A stretch of 64,000 bases of DNA from Cryptomeria japonica (GCF_030272615.1 NC_081410.1:505228942-505292941), one strand, 5' to 3'; counted from the first letter of the stretch, positions 33,456 through 46,600 are shown. The notes: a model not told the origin generated them from the sequence alone. Program-made: numbers and translations.

Positions 33456-33467
33456 CTAGGGGGAAAA
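33456..33467 (+). other. Polypurine tract of the gypsy element
   Basis: The purine-rich CTAGGGGGAAAA is immediately followed by TGTTAGGG, a plausible LTR start. Confidence 0.6.
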
Positions 33468-34080
33468 TGTTAGGGTTAGGAGAGTCATTTTTTTAGTAGT
33501 TTCTTTTTCCTTTTTACTTTCCTTACCTTGCCTTTTTGTTACCATTTGGGCTAGGAACTTTAGACATTTGATAAAATACAAACAAAAATTGAAACTATTA
33601 AGAATATCAAAATTAATAAAGTTTTTAACCATTTTCTGGTCAAAAAATAGAAAATGACCAAGAAATTGTTGAAGCAGTTGTGCAAGTGGATGGCTGTGAC
33701 AAAATAAAAGTAGTTTTAAAAGTTGTTTTTGCATTTTCTTTTAAAAAGACATTTGTTAGTAACCATCAGCCATTGTTATTTTTATCAAATTATATGTGTT
33801 GTTCGGCCAATGACCATTTTTGTTTCTATTAGATTATATGGGGTTTGTTGGCCATTGGCCATAACAAACCAAAACTTGACTGTTACATTATTCAAGTATA
33901 AATATGTATCTCTCAAAGACTGATATAAGGTTTTTGATATATGAAAACATATTATCGTTTAAATTCTGCAAATTTTCTTTAGTGCTTACGTATCGTGGGT
34001 GCTTAAAGTTGGGTTAAGTTTAGCAATTGTGTTGCCTAGTGACCGAGGAGGCAAGGCCCCCTGGCTTCGCTATCAGGTGC
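33468..34080 (+). repeat. Putative 3' LTR of the gypsy element, right end uncertain
   Basis: It begins TGTTAGGGTTAGG after a polypurine tract. A TATA box TATAAATA is at 33897-33904, 430 bp into the LTR, as expected. The end may be near the CA at 34074, but no second LTR copy is present to prove it. Confidence 0.5.
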
Positions 34081-36201
34081 TCTTTACTTTGATATATATG
34101 TGGTGATTTTGTGTCATGCTATTGGTATATTGGTTTTGTGTATTCTTGAGATTAAATGTAGTTTTCTCTATGGTAAGATTCATATATGTTCAATATCAAT
34201 TCATTCATATAATATTATTGGTTTTTTTCTTATCCTGTACTTTGTATGTTTCATAGATTAAACACGATTTACTTCACGGTGTGGTACATGCTCATTTAAG
34301 TGTTAATTTCTTATTCTAGATTACAGTAGACAAAACTTATTTAATTCATTCTAAGCTCTGGTATTCTCTGATTCAGGTTTGCAGTAAACAAAAATTGTTT
34401 AGCTTATGTTCAGATAATTAGATATTTCTCGGTACAGTTCCTGTCATAAAATGGATAAGAAGTCTGCGTAGATAGAAGTCATTGTTTTACTAGTTGCATT
34501 GTTTCGTACCCACTTAGCTTACTATCTTTATCCCTTTGGAAGATAGCCCCAATACCTTTGGCAAAGTCTATGAGAGTCCCAGATTGACACATTTAGGTAT
34601 GAACTAGGGAACCAATTCCAACTTCTCAAGGGCCAATCCAAGTCAAAATACAAGAGTGATTTTTGCCAAATTTTAATCCACAGTTTTACTCAATCAAGTG
34701 TACCATGCATGTTGAAATATTGCCACTTCATAAAATAGCTTCTAGAAGTTGGATCTATTGCGTTGTAGTATTATCCAACAGAGGACCAAACTACAGACAT
34801 TTTTACCATCTTTGGATCTTGACAAATATGTAATATTTTTTAGATACTCTTGGTGTAGTTGGTAGTTTAATCATTAAAAGAGCATGCCAAAGTAAATGTC
34901 AAAATTTTAATGCATTTACACCCCATATGAGACGTATAAAAGGATTGTGTCTGGTTTTAGGAATGAAGCATCTTGTCTAAGAGTTAGGTATAGTTTTGAG
35001 CATACAAAAACCTACCTAATACATACAAAAGGACAATCCAAACAAGGCATTATGCAAGGAAATCCACACTTTGTATCGAAATATAGTACAAGGAGGGCGT
35101 GATGGATACACCCCCTGAAGATGTCAGCATAGCAGTAAGTTGATAGCTTAAGGAAGCTAGAAATAGGGATACACACCTTCGTCACCAAGGAGATGTCCTT
35201 TAGGCAACAATGTACATAAATCCAAGCTAAAGAAGCATGTCTCTTATAAGCAAGGAAAAGATAGTTGTAAAAGAGATATCTTGCAACAAGTATAAAGGGA
35301 ATCCTTTGGAAGAAGAGGAAGAGATATTTACTCAAATACATCTACCTCCAAGAGGAGATTTTGAACAAAAATAACATCATTGACCAAAAGAAAGGAAGGA
35401 GAATAGTAATTCATACATTCCCGCTATTGCTAGGTAAGGGGATTCTTGATGAAAGATAACACACTTTTGACCCTAAGCGAGGGGTTTGTTTATAATAGAT
35501 GTACATTGTCAAGTGAAGAAGAGGTTGTACTTAAGGATACACACGTCTTTCATAAGAGAGAATCCTCGAGCAAACAAACAACTTCACACAAGGAATGACA
35601 TCATATTATAAGAAAACAACACTCGTCATAGGAAAAGTGGATCCTTAGAAAGGATAGGAGATAGAAAATATAATCCATGCCTCCCAAGGACAGGGACACA
35701 GAGAATGATTACACTCCCTCCAAAGAGAGATTGTACATAAAAGATATACCACTTCAAACAAATGATAGGTCTTAAGCAAGGAACACCCATGTACTCGCAT
35801 GAAGGACAATTCAATGTGAGAAAGACATCAAATTATGAAAATTAAAACTCAAAATAAGAGGCAATCTTCAAAAAAGAAAGAATATAGAATATATTATCCT
35901 TTCTCCCCAAGTAAGGAGACAAGGAGTAATTATGTTGTTGTTCAAGTATGATTGGAAGATGCATCACCACATATGACAAAGAGCCCCTAATAAAGTTAAA
36001 CTACTAATGCCATGGGGTGAGGAGCAACATAATAGGGTGAATGGAGTGCTAAGGCACTACCTCTTCACCAAGAAAAATTGAAAGATCGGTTGTAAGAGCT
36101 ATGCAAGCTCAATCATATTGGTCTTGAACAAATTATTTAAAAGCTTTAGAATTTCTAGGAGAATGAGAATAACAATGATGAAAAAGACAATAATCATCAC
36201 C
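34081..36201. other. Unassigned sequence
   Basis: No gene recognised. The part 35000-36000 is purine-rich on the plus strand with scattered AAGGAGA-type words, probably the 3' untranslated or leader part of an old element oriented on the minus strand. Confidence 0.35.
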
Positions 36202-36900
36202 TTATTTGTTCTTATTATAATATTTCATGAAAGGAAATATCACATGCTTATCATACTTCAATCTCCAAAATATTCTTGTGGCTAATTTTTCTTGATTGTC
36301 AATATAGCTAGGTCTTGTCACTTGAGATGTAGGACAAGGTGTGCTAGTGGAAGGAGAAGGATTGTTTTCTTGAGGCAAAAGAGTTGGTAAAGAAGGAGGA
36401 TGATTACTTGATGTAAAAGCATGTTTTGATGGGCAATAGTTTTTGTATCTTGCAAAATACTCTTTAAGCATTCGAACCTTACGAGCATCCTCCGTAGATG
36501 TTTGAGAATTAGGGTATCCTATGCCTTCTTTAGTAAATTGTGTGGGAGGGTCTACATGGATCTTAATTCCTTGTTCATTTTTTCCAAGTCCTTGTCCTTT
36601 ATAGCCTTATTTTGAAATCATATCATATCCAACTTCATATGATATTCTCAATTGTGAAGGAGAATGGCTTTCATTATAAATTTCTTAAAAATCTATAGTG
36701 TAAGGACACACAAAAGGGTCAAAGTGATAATTAGATGAAGAAGGTATATCCTTTGTAGGGAGATTTTCCTTTCTATCATCATTATTCATGTCCTCTTTGG
36801 TTGGTTGGGAAGAAGGGTCCTTATCATCTAAGGCTTCCTCTTTGCTTAATGTTATGTGAGGAGAAAGATCACGAATAAAATGCATAGCATCGTGTTTCCC
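36202..36900 (-). pseudogene. G-patch protein relic, probably retroelement-derived
   Basis: Read on the minus strand from about 36885, a polar N-terminal part rich in Asp, Lys and Ser leads, with in-frame stops, to GYDMISK, a stop, then GYKGQGLGKNEQGI at about 36625-36570, a G-patch core. It continues with a Pro/Ser-rich tail to 36202. There is no neighbouring RT. G-patch segments occur in plant gypsy polyproteins, as in the Tat element here, so a decayed retroelement is likely; a host G-patch gene fragment cannot be ruled out. Confidence 0.45.
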
Positions 36901-36935
36901 ACAATATGTTGATGATTAAGATAAGCCCTTATAGA

Positions 36936-37445
36936 TTAAGGAGGATACAAAGAGATTGATAAACCAACATTTTGATCTTGTCTCCCTTGCATTAGTGTAT
37001 GTGTATGAGAAGAATATGGTCTCATGTTTCTCTTCAGTGCTTTCTCTCCATTAGAGAGATCGTCGATGAGAGTATTGATTCTTTCCTTGTTCTCATGAGA
37101 TACCCTAGGAGAGATACAAGTGTTAACCTTTTCAATGTCATCTCTAGGATTATCATTGTCTACAAAAGCTTTTACGTGATATACATATGTAATGCATTTT
37201 CTTAAAAATATCATCGTGAAACAACATACAACATGGAAAAAAGCTTTATCTTCACATCTAATGTTTAAAAATCGAGAAAATAAACCTCTTTTAACCAAAA
37301 TAATAGCTAAATAGTGACAAGACAGAGAGGAAAGTGTCCTTTTGCTTCTATATTCAACAACCATTTTTATCAACATGTGATGAAAGTAATTAGTTACATT
37401 TACTAACCTATTGTGGTGAAGATGACTCAACAACTTGAAATGCAT
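36936..37445 (-). CDS. Open frame of unknown nature, 169 codons
   Basis: The longest unexplained open frame in this region. The C-terminal 60 residues are polar and plausible as protein; the N-terminal half is rich in His, Leu, Phe and Tyr as expected for chance frames. It lies just upstream of the G-patch relic on the same strand and could be an earlier part of that same dead gene. No family recognised. Confidence 0.2.
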   Translation of the reverse strand: MHFKLLSHLHHNRLVNVTNYFHHMLIKMVVEYRSKRTLSSLSCHYLAIILVKRGLFSRFLNIRCEDKAFFHVVCCFTMIFLRKCITYVYHVKAFVDNDNPRDDIEKVNTCISPRVSHENKERINTLIDDLSNGEKALKRNMRPYSSHTHTLMQGRQDQNVGLSISLYPP

Positions 37446-39301
37446 AGTATTAAGTAAAGAATGCCTTCCATCCCAGGTAAAAATACTTAATTATCTAAGA
37501 TGCAACTACGTTTATCCACACCAAGTCAAAGAAATCCATTAAGTTATCTGAGTAGTTGAGTCAAAGGATTCATATGGATGGGAAAACCCTTCTCTTGTAG
37601 AGACAACATCTAAAGATGTTGGAAACTCTTCTCAGGTTTGTGGAAGACCAAAATTCTCATAAATGGCAACTTATGATGCTTCTACCCTTAGCCCTTTAAT
37701 AATTGCTTCATTATTGCAGAGGGTTGTTGCAACTACTCTATCATCACGTTGTCATACTCTATCAACCTTATGTAGTAGTGTATCCATCCCTCTTGTTTAA
37801 AAGCTGGCAAAGACTTGTATCTAAGATAAATAAGGGTTTTTGGGCTCTCACCTAATAGGATCACAACCCATTTTTCCTTTGTTCATAGCTATTTCCTTTA
37901 CCCATGACTATAATTGAGTTGTTCTCAAAGAATGACTCTACCAACACTTGCTATACCTCACTTAGTGGCTCATTTTCCCAAAAATTTCTTCAACTTTCCT
38001 AATTCTACAACTTTTTTCTATCAACTTCTAAGTTTCCCTTACCAATTCGAGTTTGTTTGTTTCTATCATGGGGAAATCAAATGATTATTATGTTTGCAAC
38101 TAGTTTTCTCATGTGATAAAATGGCCAAGGTATAGACTTACCAGAGTCTTCTAAATAATCATGAGAATGACTTAAAAAAACTGGAAACAAAAAAATCGTG
38201 ACAACTAACCCCCCCCCCACAACTTAAAGTTTAATTTGTCCTTAAATTAAATTTGAGGTGAGTAAGGGTATTGAGGATTGGGATTGGATATTGGATGATG
38301 ATAACATGACAAGTAAATATAGAAATACACATGTGAAGTTTCCAAATTGATATAAAATCAATATTGTAATAAATGAGATAATACAAATTATATCCATGTA
38401 AGATCGAATATATTATTTGAGGCACACAAAGAGTTGGTGGTAAGCAAAGCTAAATATATGAAGAGTGAGTTTAATGCAGTTGTTGTACTTGAAGTGACTG
38501 ATATGGTAGAAGTGACTAGTGTGGATGAAATTGTGAAATTAATAATAAATAGTAGACACAAAAAAACTAACAAATGCAACAAGCCAAATCTAGAATAAAC
38601 ATAGAGAGATGAACCTATATTTGAAACTAGGAGCAAAAGGTATCAAACATAGGTGTTGGAACCCTACTGTAAAGGTACCCAAAAATAATGAAAGTGGCCC
38701 AAAATTTAGTCAGGAAGCTTTGAAACATTATCTCCTAGAAATTCAACTCAAAGTGGTAGGACAGGGGCACCTAATGAAGCAATCTAGGGGTTTTCACTTA
38801 TTCAAAGTTTGTTGCAACCTGTAATAGTTTGCTTGATGCTCTTATAACTATTTTGTAGTTAGACTAAACTTGCATGCACAAAGACAAGGGAAAATGGATG
38901 CGTTATATAGGGGCTTGCCTAAATCAAACTCCATGTTAGTGTTCTCACCTTCACAAAAGTTATGATGAGTGAAAGAATGCATATCCTAGAGAGGATAGAG
39001 GCAAATCAGATGGAGAATATTGAAATGACAATATTATCTTAGGTATGAAGGCCTCTCATGGAGTTCCAGATAAAGGTGGTGATGTAATACTCTTTAAACT
39101 AGTCTTGCAAGTGTTAATGTAATAACATGACAAAAATAGACGACAAACATGAAATCATACTTGAATGTAGAATGTTGATAAGTTGTTGCTTCTTGATTAC
39201 TCGAGATTGTTTTGGTTTGGAAAGAGATTGCTAGATAGTTTGTTATCTAGACTTTGTGAATGACATAAGATGTTATTTATATAGGTATCGCAAAGTTATT
39301 T
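37446..39301. other. Unassigned sequence
   Basis: No gene recognised. A C10 run at 38210-38219, read on the minus strand, is G10 followed by TTAGTTGTCACG, which resembles a polypurine tract next to an LTR start of a minus-strand element, but no LTR pair was found. Confidence 0.35.
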
Positions 39302-39306
39302 CTAAG

Positions 39307-39834
39307 TGTTGGTGTAATTAAGGTACTTTACCTTGGCTATTTCTCACTAGGTCCTAATTACACTTCAATTAAGCTTACTTAGGGAACTACGTAGGAGTTG
39401 TTGGAACATCTCCATTTTAGGTGGACTTATTATGTTATTGTTGCTACTTTATGCAGTGGATCCACCTTTAGTGCCTTTATCACATTATAACTTCCACCTT
39501 TTGTGGTTGCACTTTTCCACCTTTGGTGGGTGATCCACCTTTAGTAGTGTTATCACACTATCACTTTTCCACTTTAGGTGGAATAATAAATTTTTTATTT
39601 TCATCTTGTGTCATAATATTATGACACTTGTCACAATCTTATGCACTCTTATGTTCTCACCTTGGCTATATAACCAGGGGGTCTCCCATGTAATAATCAA
39701 TCCAATCAATCCATTTTATATTGTATCATTTACAAGAATACAATTTATTTTTGTCACATTATAATTCTCTTATCGTTGTGCTTTCCATTAGGCCTCTATA
39801 TACTAGGAGGTTGCCTTCATAGCCAATTCTTACA
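39307..39834 (+). repeat. 5' LTR of copia B
   Basis: 528 bp, ending CCAATTCTTACA. It contains repeated words of the type CCACCTTTAGTGG and CCACTTTAGGTGG, which are inverted copies of one another and could fold. Confidence 0.9.
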
Positions 39835-39848
39835 TGGTATCAGAGTTG
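39835..39848 (+). other. Primer binding site of copia B (initiator tRNA-Met)
   Basis: TGGTATCAGAG directly after the LTR matches the common copia primer site; the next base departs from it. Confidence 0.8.
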
Positions 39849-40690
39849 ATAGAGTGCCATTGGTTTGCCACTAGAGAGTTTTTTTGAGCAATTTTGGAGT
39901 TTTGGATTCATGTTTTTTTTTGCTGCGGGTCGAAATAGGAGCTTGTTGGATAAACCTGAGGCTACAGTTGGATTGAATAGGTTTGAGAAAGTCAGAATCA
40001 CATTTTGCTTCATCTCAATTTTACTTCAGAGGCCAAATCAAAAGCCATTTGAAGTTTGGATGTGCGATGATGATTCATACATCATAATTATGCATACAAT
40101 TTTAAAACAATGATATCTCAGTCATCCAAACTCCTTTTTTTGAGCAATTGTTTTTTATTTTGGATAAAATTTCATGCTCTTCACAATGGTGCATGAGATT
40201 TTTTATTTTTGTACTTGGATTATTTAAAAAATTGCAAAATCCTTATTTTTGCAACTCTTGGGGAATTGTTAGAGCTCATATGGACTCCTTTTCATGTGCA
40301 TTTTTTTTTTAAATGCATATTTTTTTCTATATTTTATAGTGGTGCTATCACTTTGTATTCACCATGATCAAAAATTTCACTTTCAAAACATAGTCTTATT
40401 TGGCCTATTTTTAGCAATTGCAAAGCTTGGATCCCAGTTTGGTATTTTGCATTAGTGATTTGAGTTTGATATAGCTTGATTGAGGTCATTGTAAACAATG
40501 AAATCAAAAGTCCACTTTGCTTTGTTTTGCAAGTGGCCATTGCAATGACACTGATAAGTATAAAGTGCCAAATCATCATTTTTTTTTTTTTTTTTTTGGG
40601 GGGAGTGGTTCTTTGATTGAGTGAATTTGGGAGGTGTGTTGTGTGCTTTGTGTCTTTCTCCTCTCTCTTGTACTCTTTTGATTTTCAGTT
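39849..40690 (+). other. Leader of copia B
   Basis: T-rich untranslated sequence with a T20 run at about 40579-40598. No gene. Confidence 0.5.
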
Positions 40691-41992
40691 ATGGGTTCTC
40701 CTAAATTTTCACTTTTAACTCCACATAATTATGCAACTTGGAAAGTTAATGCAAGGAGTAAACTAATGGAAAAAGACCCAAGTCATTATGTTGATGGAAC
40801 TATTTTAGAACTATCATATCTTAATACAGATGTTAATTTGAAAATGGAATGGCTCATCAAAATTTATATGGCTCTTTGGACATTGAGAAAGTGTATATTA
40901 TCAGATCTTATCTTTCATATTGAAAAGTGTCAGACAATCAAGGAATCTTGGAATAAAATTGGTCAATTGTATGTTCAATTTGATGATATTAGAGGATACA
41001 CACTTGAAAGTGATCTCCTAAGGTTGAATCTTAAGGATTTTAATACAAACTAAGATTATGTCACTAGAGAAAATGAGCCAAGAGCACAACTCAAGGATTG
41101 TGGCATTGAAAAGAAGGATGCATAGTTGGTCTTCAATTTGTTGGGGAAGCTTCCTTCCGAGTATGCAACTTTTGTTTCTAGCTTCCAAACCCATTGGTTG
41201 ACAATGGGTAGTGCCTACACTACACCATCATTTGATTCAATCATAGTTTTGTTAATGCTTGAACAAGCAAAGTTGAACACAATGAGTATTCTCAATTCGT
41301 CCAAGTCACGTGATTTGGTGGCCAATCAAGGAAATCAAGGAAATCAAGGAAAATGTTCCAATAAGAAGCATAAGCAATCAAACCCAATTCCATAGAAGGA
41401 TAGAGCACAATCTTCCTCTCCTCGACAAATAACTTCTACATCCTCTCCTAAGTAGAATTCATCTAAGAAGGAGAAGCTTACTTGTGCATATTGCAAGAAG
41501 CTAGGACGTGATGAACAACATTTTTATGAGAAGGATATTGATGAATTGAAGCATCTTCTTGAGAAGAATAGAGTTAGTTTTCCTTCTAGAATGTCTACTT
41601 CAAATTCTTCTTCCAAATAACAAGAATTTCATAAGGGAAAAAGCCACACTTTTGGGACAAGTAAAGGACAAGCTCTTTTTTCCACTATGAGATGTGATTT
41701 AGGGAGATGAATTCTAGACTTGGGAGCTTCTCATCATATGGAATCTTCACAATCTATGTTATCTTCATTTGATCCTTGCAACATGTCACTAATTTTGATG
41801 GGCAATCATACATATATGAATATAATTGGGAAAGGATCTATTGTTATTGGGGATGACACCTTCTACGATGTGTTGTGTGTACCTCACTTGACAGAAAATT
41901 TCCCTTCCATCTATCAAATCACTCATGGTGCAACAAGGAAGACTATGGATTTCACTTTGATTCACTTATCATCAGAGACTTGGATAGTATAG
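40691..41992 (+). pseudogene. Copia B gag and protease
   Basis: ATG 40691 begins MGSPKFSLLTPHNYATWKV, a copia gag (UBN2 type) N-terminus. The frame has a TAA at 41051 and a TAG at 41123 and resumes with LLGKLPSEYATFVSSF. A cysteine-poor knuckle (CAYCKK) is at about 41493. The protease motif LDLGASHHM at about 41710-41736 keeps the Asp but has Leu for Ser. Several more stops follow. It cannot make functional gag. Confidence 0.82.
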
Positions 41993-42048
41993 CCATCATT
42001 ACTACTAGGTTGGCGGATCATGCATCTTGATTATACTCCTTTTCAGAC

Positions 42049-42480
42049 TTTGTTCATATTAATGAATTTGATTCTCTTGATGATGATCACACTTCTAGTG
42101 TGGATTTCGATATCGAGGAGAAATTTGGTTACTTGAACTTGGGTCTTCTCATATGTGATCTAATTCTTGAGCCTTTTATTTCATCCCCTCATATTGACAT
42201 CTCATCTATTTTTGAACCTGATGATGCTTGTGTTGCTATAATTTTGACTTCTTGTGATTTAGTGCAGCAGGATATACATTGTCTTCCAGATGCAATTCCT
42301 TGGGATGATTACATGACAGACATTGCAGGTTTGTTTGTTGAGTCCTACAATGTAGATTTGGGAGACATCATTGATGATATTCAACATATCTTTGATGAAG
42401 GCTATCCATCTTCAGTTGCTGTGAGGGAGCACTTTTACCCTCTTGTTCATTCTCTACATGATCATTCTTTTCGAGTTTGA
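42049..42480 (+). pseudogene. Acidic reading frame in place of copia B pol
   Basis: The frame reads from about 42049 (DFVHINEFDSLDDDHTSS) to the TGA at 42478, about 143 codons without a stop, rich in Asp, Ile and Leu (for example SIFEPDDACVAIIL, DIIDDIQHIFDEGYPSS). It resembles no part of copia pol. Long openness inside an otherwise broken element is notable. It might be a captured host fragment or a divergent accessory gene. I do not recognise it. Confidence 0.45.
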
Positions 42481-43086
42481 TGTGATTGTGGATACTTATG
42501 TACAATATTTGGAGGATGTTTCTTTATATTTATACGAGACACTTGAGCCTTTGGATAATGTTCTACATTCATCTTCACTAGATCTTTTATTTTCCTTTTC
42601 AATAGTGTGACCTAGTACACCCAATTTAGAGGAGGCAACTCTAGCATCGACATGGGAATACTTGAGCTACTTTTAGAGACTCCATACATATTGAGTTTTC
42701 TTCCTACATCTTCCTTTCTAGATTGAGGAGATTTCATACATACACCTTTGTTTTTGTTTCTTCCTAAGGGGAGGAAAGTTGTTGATGTTCATGGAGCATC
42801 TTCTATATCCAACTTGGAGCATCTGCCATTGATGCACATTCTACATCGAGGGGGGGTTACTTGGTCTCTTTTCTTCTCACTTTTGGGGAGACTTTTTCCT
42901 TGCATTGGGGTTACTTGGTCTCTTTTCTTCTCTCTTTTGGGGGAGAGCTTTTCCCATTGGATTTTCTCTATTTCTTCATTTGTGAGATATTGCATTTGGA
43001 TTGTTCATGGTTACCTAACATGGCCTAGTAGTTGGGACACATCTTGACTTATTGAGCATTTATGTACATTCTCCCTAACTTGCACT
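42481..43086 (+). other. 3' untranslated region of copia B
   Basis: It contains an imperfect tandem repeat of about 54 bp around 42855-42950 (GGGGTTACTTGGTCTCTTTTCTTC twice). No gene. Confidence 0.5.
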
Positions 43087-43102
43087 TAAGGGGGGGGGGG
43101 GG
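43087..43102 (+). other. Polypurine tract of copia B
   Basis: AAG followed by a run of 12-13 G directly before the 3' LTR. Confidence 0.85.
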
Positions 43103-43601
43103 TGTTAGTGTAATTAAGGTATTTTACCTTGGCTATTTCTCACCTAGGTCCTAATTACTTAAGCTTACTTGGGGAACTACATAGGAGTTGTTGGAGCATC
43201 TCCACTTTAGGTGGACTTATTATGTTACCATTTCCACTTTATGTGGTGGCTCCACCTTTAGTGCCTATATCACGTTATCATATCCACCTTTGGTGGGTGA
43301 TCTACCTTTAGTGGTTTTATCATACTATCACTTTTCCAGTTTAGGTGGGATGATAGCTTTTCACTTTTTGTCTCATGTCATAAGATTATGACACTTATCA
43401 TGATCGTATGCACTCGTATGTTCTCACATTGGATATATAATCAAGGGGTCTCCTATGCAATAATAAATCTAGTTGATCCATTTTATATTGCATCATTGAT
43501 GAGAATACAGTTTATTCTTGTCACATTATTTGTCTCTTGTTATTGTGATTTCCAATAGGCCTCTAGATCTTGGGTGGTTACTTTCATAGCCAGCTCTTAC
43601 A
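43103..43601 (+). repeat. 3' LTR of copia B
   Basis: 499 bp, TGTTAGTG to CTCTTACA, followed by the CTAAG duplication. It is about 29 bp shorter than the 5' copy because of internal indels. Confidence 0.9.
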
Positions 43602-43606
43602 CTAAG

Positions 43607-46600
43607 TATAGGGCGACACAAAATGTTCAAGTGAAAACATCAAGACCAGATGTCAAAATGTAAAGGATGACACTTGCAATCCAAGCTTTTTTGAGATATT
43701 TTGGTGGAACTAAGGAGTTGGGCACCCTAGTCCTCCCAAAATCAACTCTTCAAAAGGGAAACATGCGTGTCAAGGTTTGTGATATGGGATTTGGTCCTAA
43801 TTTTGGTATTTGACAATGAATTCAGTATGGGACAATGATGAAGTTTTAGAGGTAGAATGGAGCATAAATGGGCTTAAAATGATCTAGGAGAAATCATGCT
43901 AAGATATGTGCCAAAAAGAGTGTAAAATTATTAAGGTACACAATTTATGACACCACTGAACCATGACAAGAAAGACTTTCATGAAGGATACAAGTGACTT
44001 TAACACACTGTCTTAAGGACAAGACAATTTTTTAGGCCTAAGGAGAATGTTAGCAAGATATAGAGGGTTGTGAGGCACGATATACATCATTTATATACAT
44101 ATATATCCATTATATACCACTAAAATAGCCTTAAAAAACCTTTAATATTCTTAAATAAGCTATACACTAGTGAAATAACATAGATGAAAAGGAAAATAGT
44201 GAACATAAGATAATTACTTGTGCTATCATGAAAGGTTACAATGGAAAAATGTTATGAATAGACATTAAGAAGCTATATAAATAAGGAAAAGTGAAAGATA
44301 AGAGTGTGGAATAATATGAATTAAATATATGTGAGAATAAGGAAGTGCGAAAGACATATGTGATATGTATGAATATATATTGATGAAGAATGGTGAATGA
44401 ATTATACGACACACAAAACATTAAAGTATTTGAATATATAATGTTATGGAGGTATATGTGTGTGTGTAATTTATTATAAACTAGTTTATACTTATTGCAT
44501 ATATAAGTCCTCCCTTTTTATTACACCACACCAAGGTTGACTACAATAACATTTATTCCCACTTTATATCATTTCAAATACATTTGAATTCACATGCTTA
44601 AGATGAACAACTATTTTTGGGTGGGAAAATCCCCTTGGAGTAGTTATGACATTAAGTCCACTCATTAATGGTGACTTGGAACATGTAGGGAGGTTGGTGG
44701 GAGTGAACAATACAAAAAATACCTAAATTTTGAAAGTTTACGGGTGTGGAGTATGGTACACTTCGTAATCCATACAACTTGTTAGGGTTTTGAGACTAGG
44801 AGCATGACATGCTTCATGCTCAAATAAAATAGACAAGGATTTCACCAACTTTGAGAGGTATATGAAGGAGCTTTTCAAAAATAAAAGATCAAGGATACTA
44901 GATAATTTATCCCACAAGGATTGCAAATAAGAACAAGTCCAAACTTTTAAACTTGATACAATAATATGGTACAAAATATAAGGGATTGAGAGTTTGGATA
45001 CTTAATAATTCATGGTAAAAGTGCCATATTAGAGGTATTTTTACATCTTTGCCTCTAAAATAGTATATGAAGGAAAATTTTAGAAGTTGGGGATCAAGGA
45101 TATCATGGAAATCATGCCGCAAAGGATGCCAGTAAAGGGATGATTAAAAATTTGACTTTGAAAGGTAATTTGGTATAAGGTATCAAGGGAGTTGAGGGCT
45201 TGAGGAAATGGATGTTAGTAGGGAAAAGTGTGAAACTCTTACAAGGACAAGAAAAAGAGAAGAGGTGGGGGGAAGGGATGTGAGGAAGAAAAAATCTACC
45301 ATTAAGCATAATCCTTAGATATTGAAACATAAAAACTCCAAACTTAGAGTTATTTCGACCCTTGTAACTTTTGATACATGATAAGTACACGAGGGAGGAT
45401 GCAAAATATCACTTGGGAAAATTTGAAGAAAGGATCTTATATTGATTATTTATGATGGGAAGAAATAAGGCTTGGTTGCATAAAGGGGTCGGGACTCGAG
45501 CAAAATTTGGCACTATTAGATTGACTCGTAACAGTTACATAACCCTATGAGATTGAATCATGTATTTGAGCTTATAAAAAACTACAATGCGGAAATCAAA
45601 GAAATAGCACAAGATTACATAAGATATACCTCTAGAAAAACCCTCACAAGGGAAAACCCAACCTCCAAAAACATCCACAATGTATAATTTATCAATAAAA
45701 TTCTATATTACGCTTGTAAAGTATTCATGAATGCTTCTAAAACATCACTCTCATCCAACACATCCTCCATATGCTCAAACATAATAGGTAACCATAAAAC
45801 TATACATGCCATGCCATGCTTCACATAAGCACTATTTAAGAAAGCTTAGTACAAATGCCAACCAAATGTAATCACTAAACATATGTTTATTTTTATAGTA
45901 TCACTAACATGAAACTCCTAATTAGCATTAACGAAACCATGTCTAAAAACCACGAGAGCACAAAACCATTGACCCCAATATTTTTTTCCTATATTAATTT
46001 TTTTCAATATAAAATATTTTTTCAATGTGCAACCCACATAAAAAATATTTAACCAATATCACATATAAGTTTGCAAGTTCCCATATGGTAAAAGGAGAAA
46101 ATGATCTAAAATTGATGAATATAATATAATGAACTGTAAAAATGCACCAAAAGAATATAAGCATGAATAACAACTACAAAGAAGGGTTAGTGAGGATCTA
46201 TTGTAAAAGGAGGAGGAGAAACCAATATATGAAAAAGTGAAAGCAATTGAAAATAAAAGGTCAAATTTAAAGATAAAATTCGAGAAGGTGAGTAAGAGAG
46301 GGTTAAAGTTTTGGGAAATATTTTAAATTTTAAAAGTAATAACCTACACGACTTAAAAAATCGAGGAGATTTATGTAGAAAGGGCTCACTGAGTAGGGAT
46401 TAAAAAAGTACAACTGGAGAATGGGTTAGCTTAAGAAAAGAGCTTAAAGGTATGAAAGTGTGTTAGGTTCATAAAATGTAGATTAAAAATTAATATTTAT
46501 TTATAAGCTTGATTACCTACTCTTTTTCTCTATAGAATTTAAAGGTAAAACAATAACATATTTAATATTGTAAAAAAAAAAATAAAAAATAAAAAATTAG

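Larger units (their letters stand above)
23190..34080 (+). mobile_element. Decayed Ty3/gypsy element with extra 3' gene (Athila-like?), split by a copia insertion
   Basis: Integrase sequence begins abruptly at 23190 and stops mid-finger at 23579. It resumes after the copia element at 29543 in the expected order and runs to a C-terminal module at about 30540. Farther on there is an additional reading frame relic (31593-33420), a polypurine tract (33456-33467) and an LTR start (TGTTAGGGTTAGG, 33468). No 5' LTR, gag or RT is found to the left, so the 5' half is missing. The right end of the LTR is uncertain (about 34080). Athila affinity is a guess from the integrase N-terminus and the extra gene after pol. 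Confidence 0.7.
39307..43601 (+). mobile_element. Ty1/copia retrotransposon B, non-autonomous, pol mostly replaced
   Basis: LTRs 39307-39834 (528 bp) and 43103-43601 (499 bp) start TGTTGGTG/TGTTAGTG and end CTCTTACA or similar. The target duplication CTAAG is perfect (39302-39306 and 43602-43606). The primer site follows at 39835 and a G-rich polypurine tract ends at 43102. The inside (3.3 kb) has gag and protease but no integrase, RT or RNase H. Instead a different, acidic frame (42049-42480) follows the protease. The LTRs differ by many substitutions and indels, so it is fairly old. Confidence 0.92.

Noticed and set aside
38210-38230. G10 run on the minus strand next to TTAGTTGTCACG, like a PPT and LTR start
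   Set aside because: No second LTR, primer site or coding region could be found, so no element is called.
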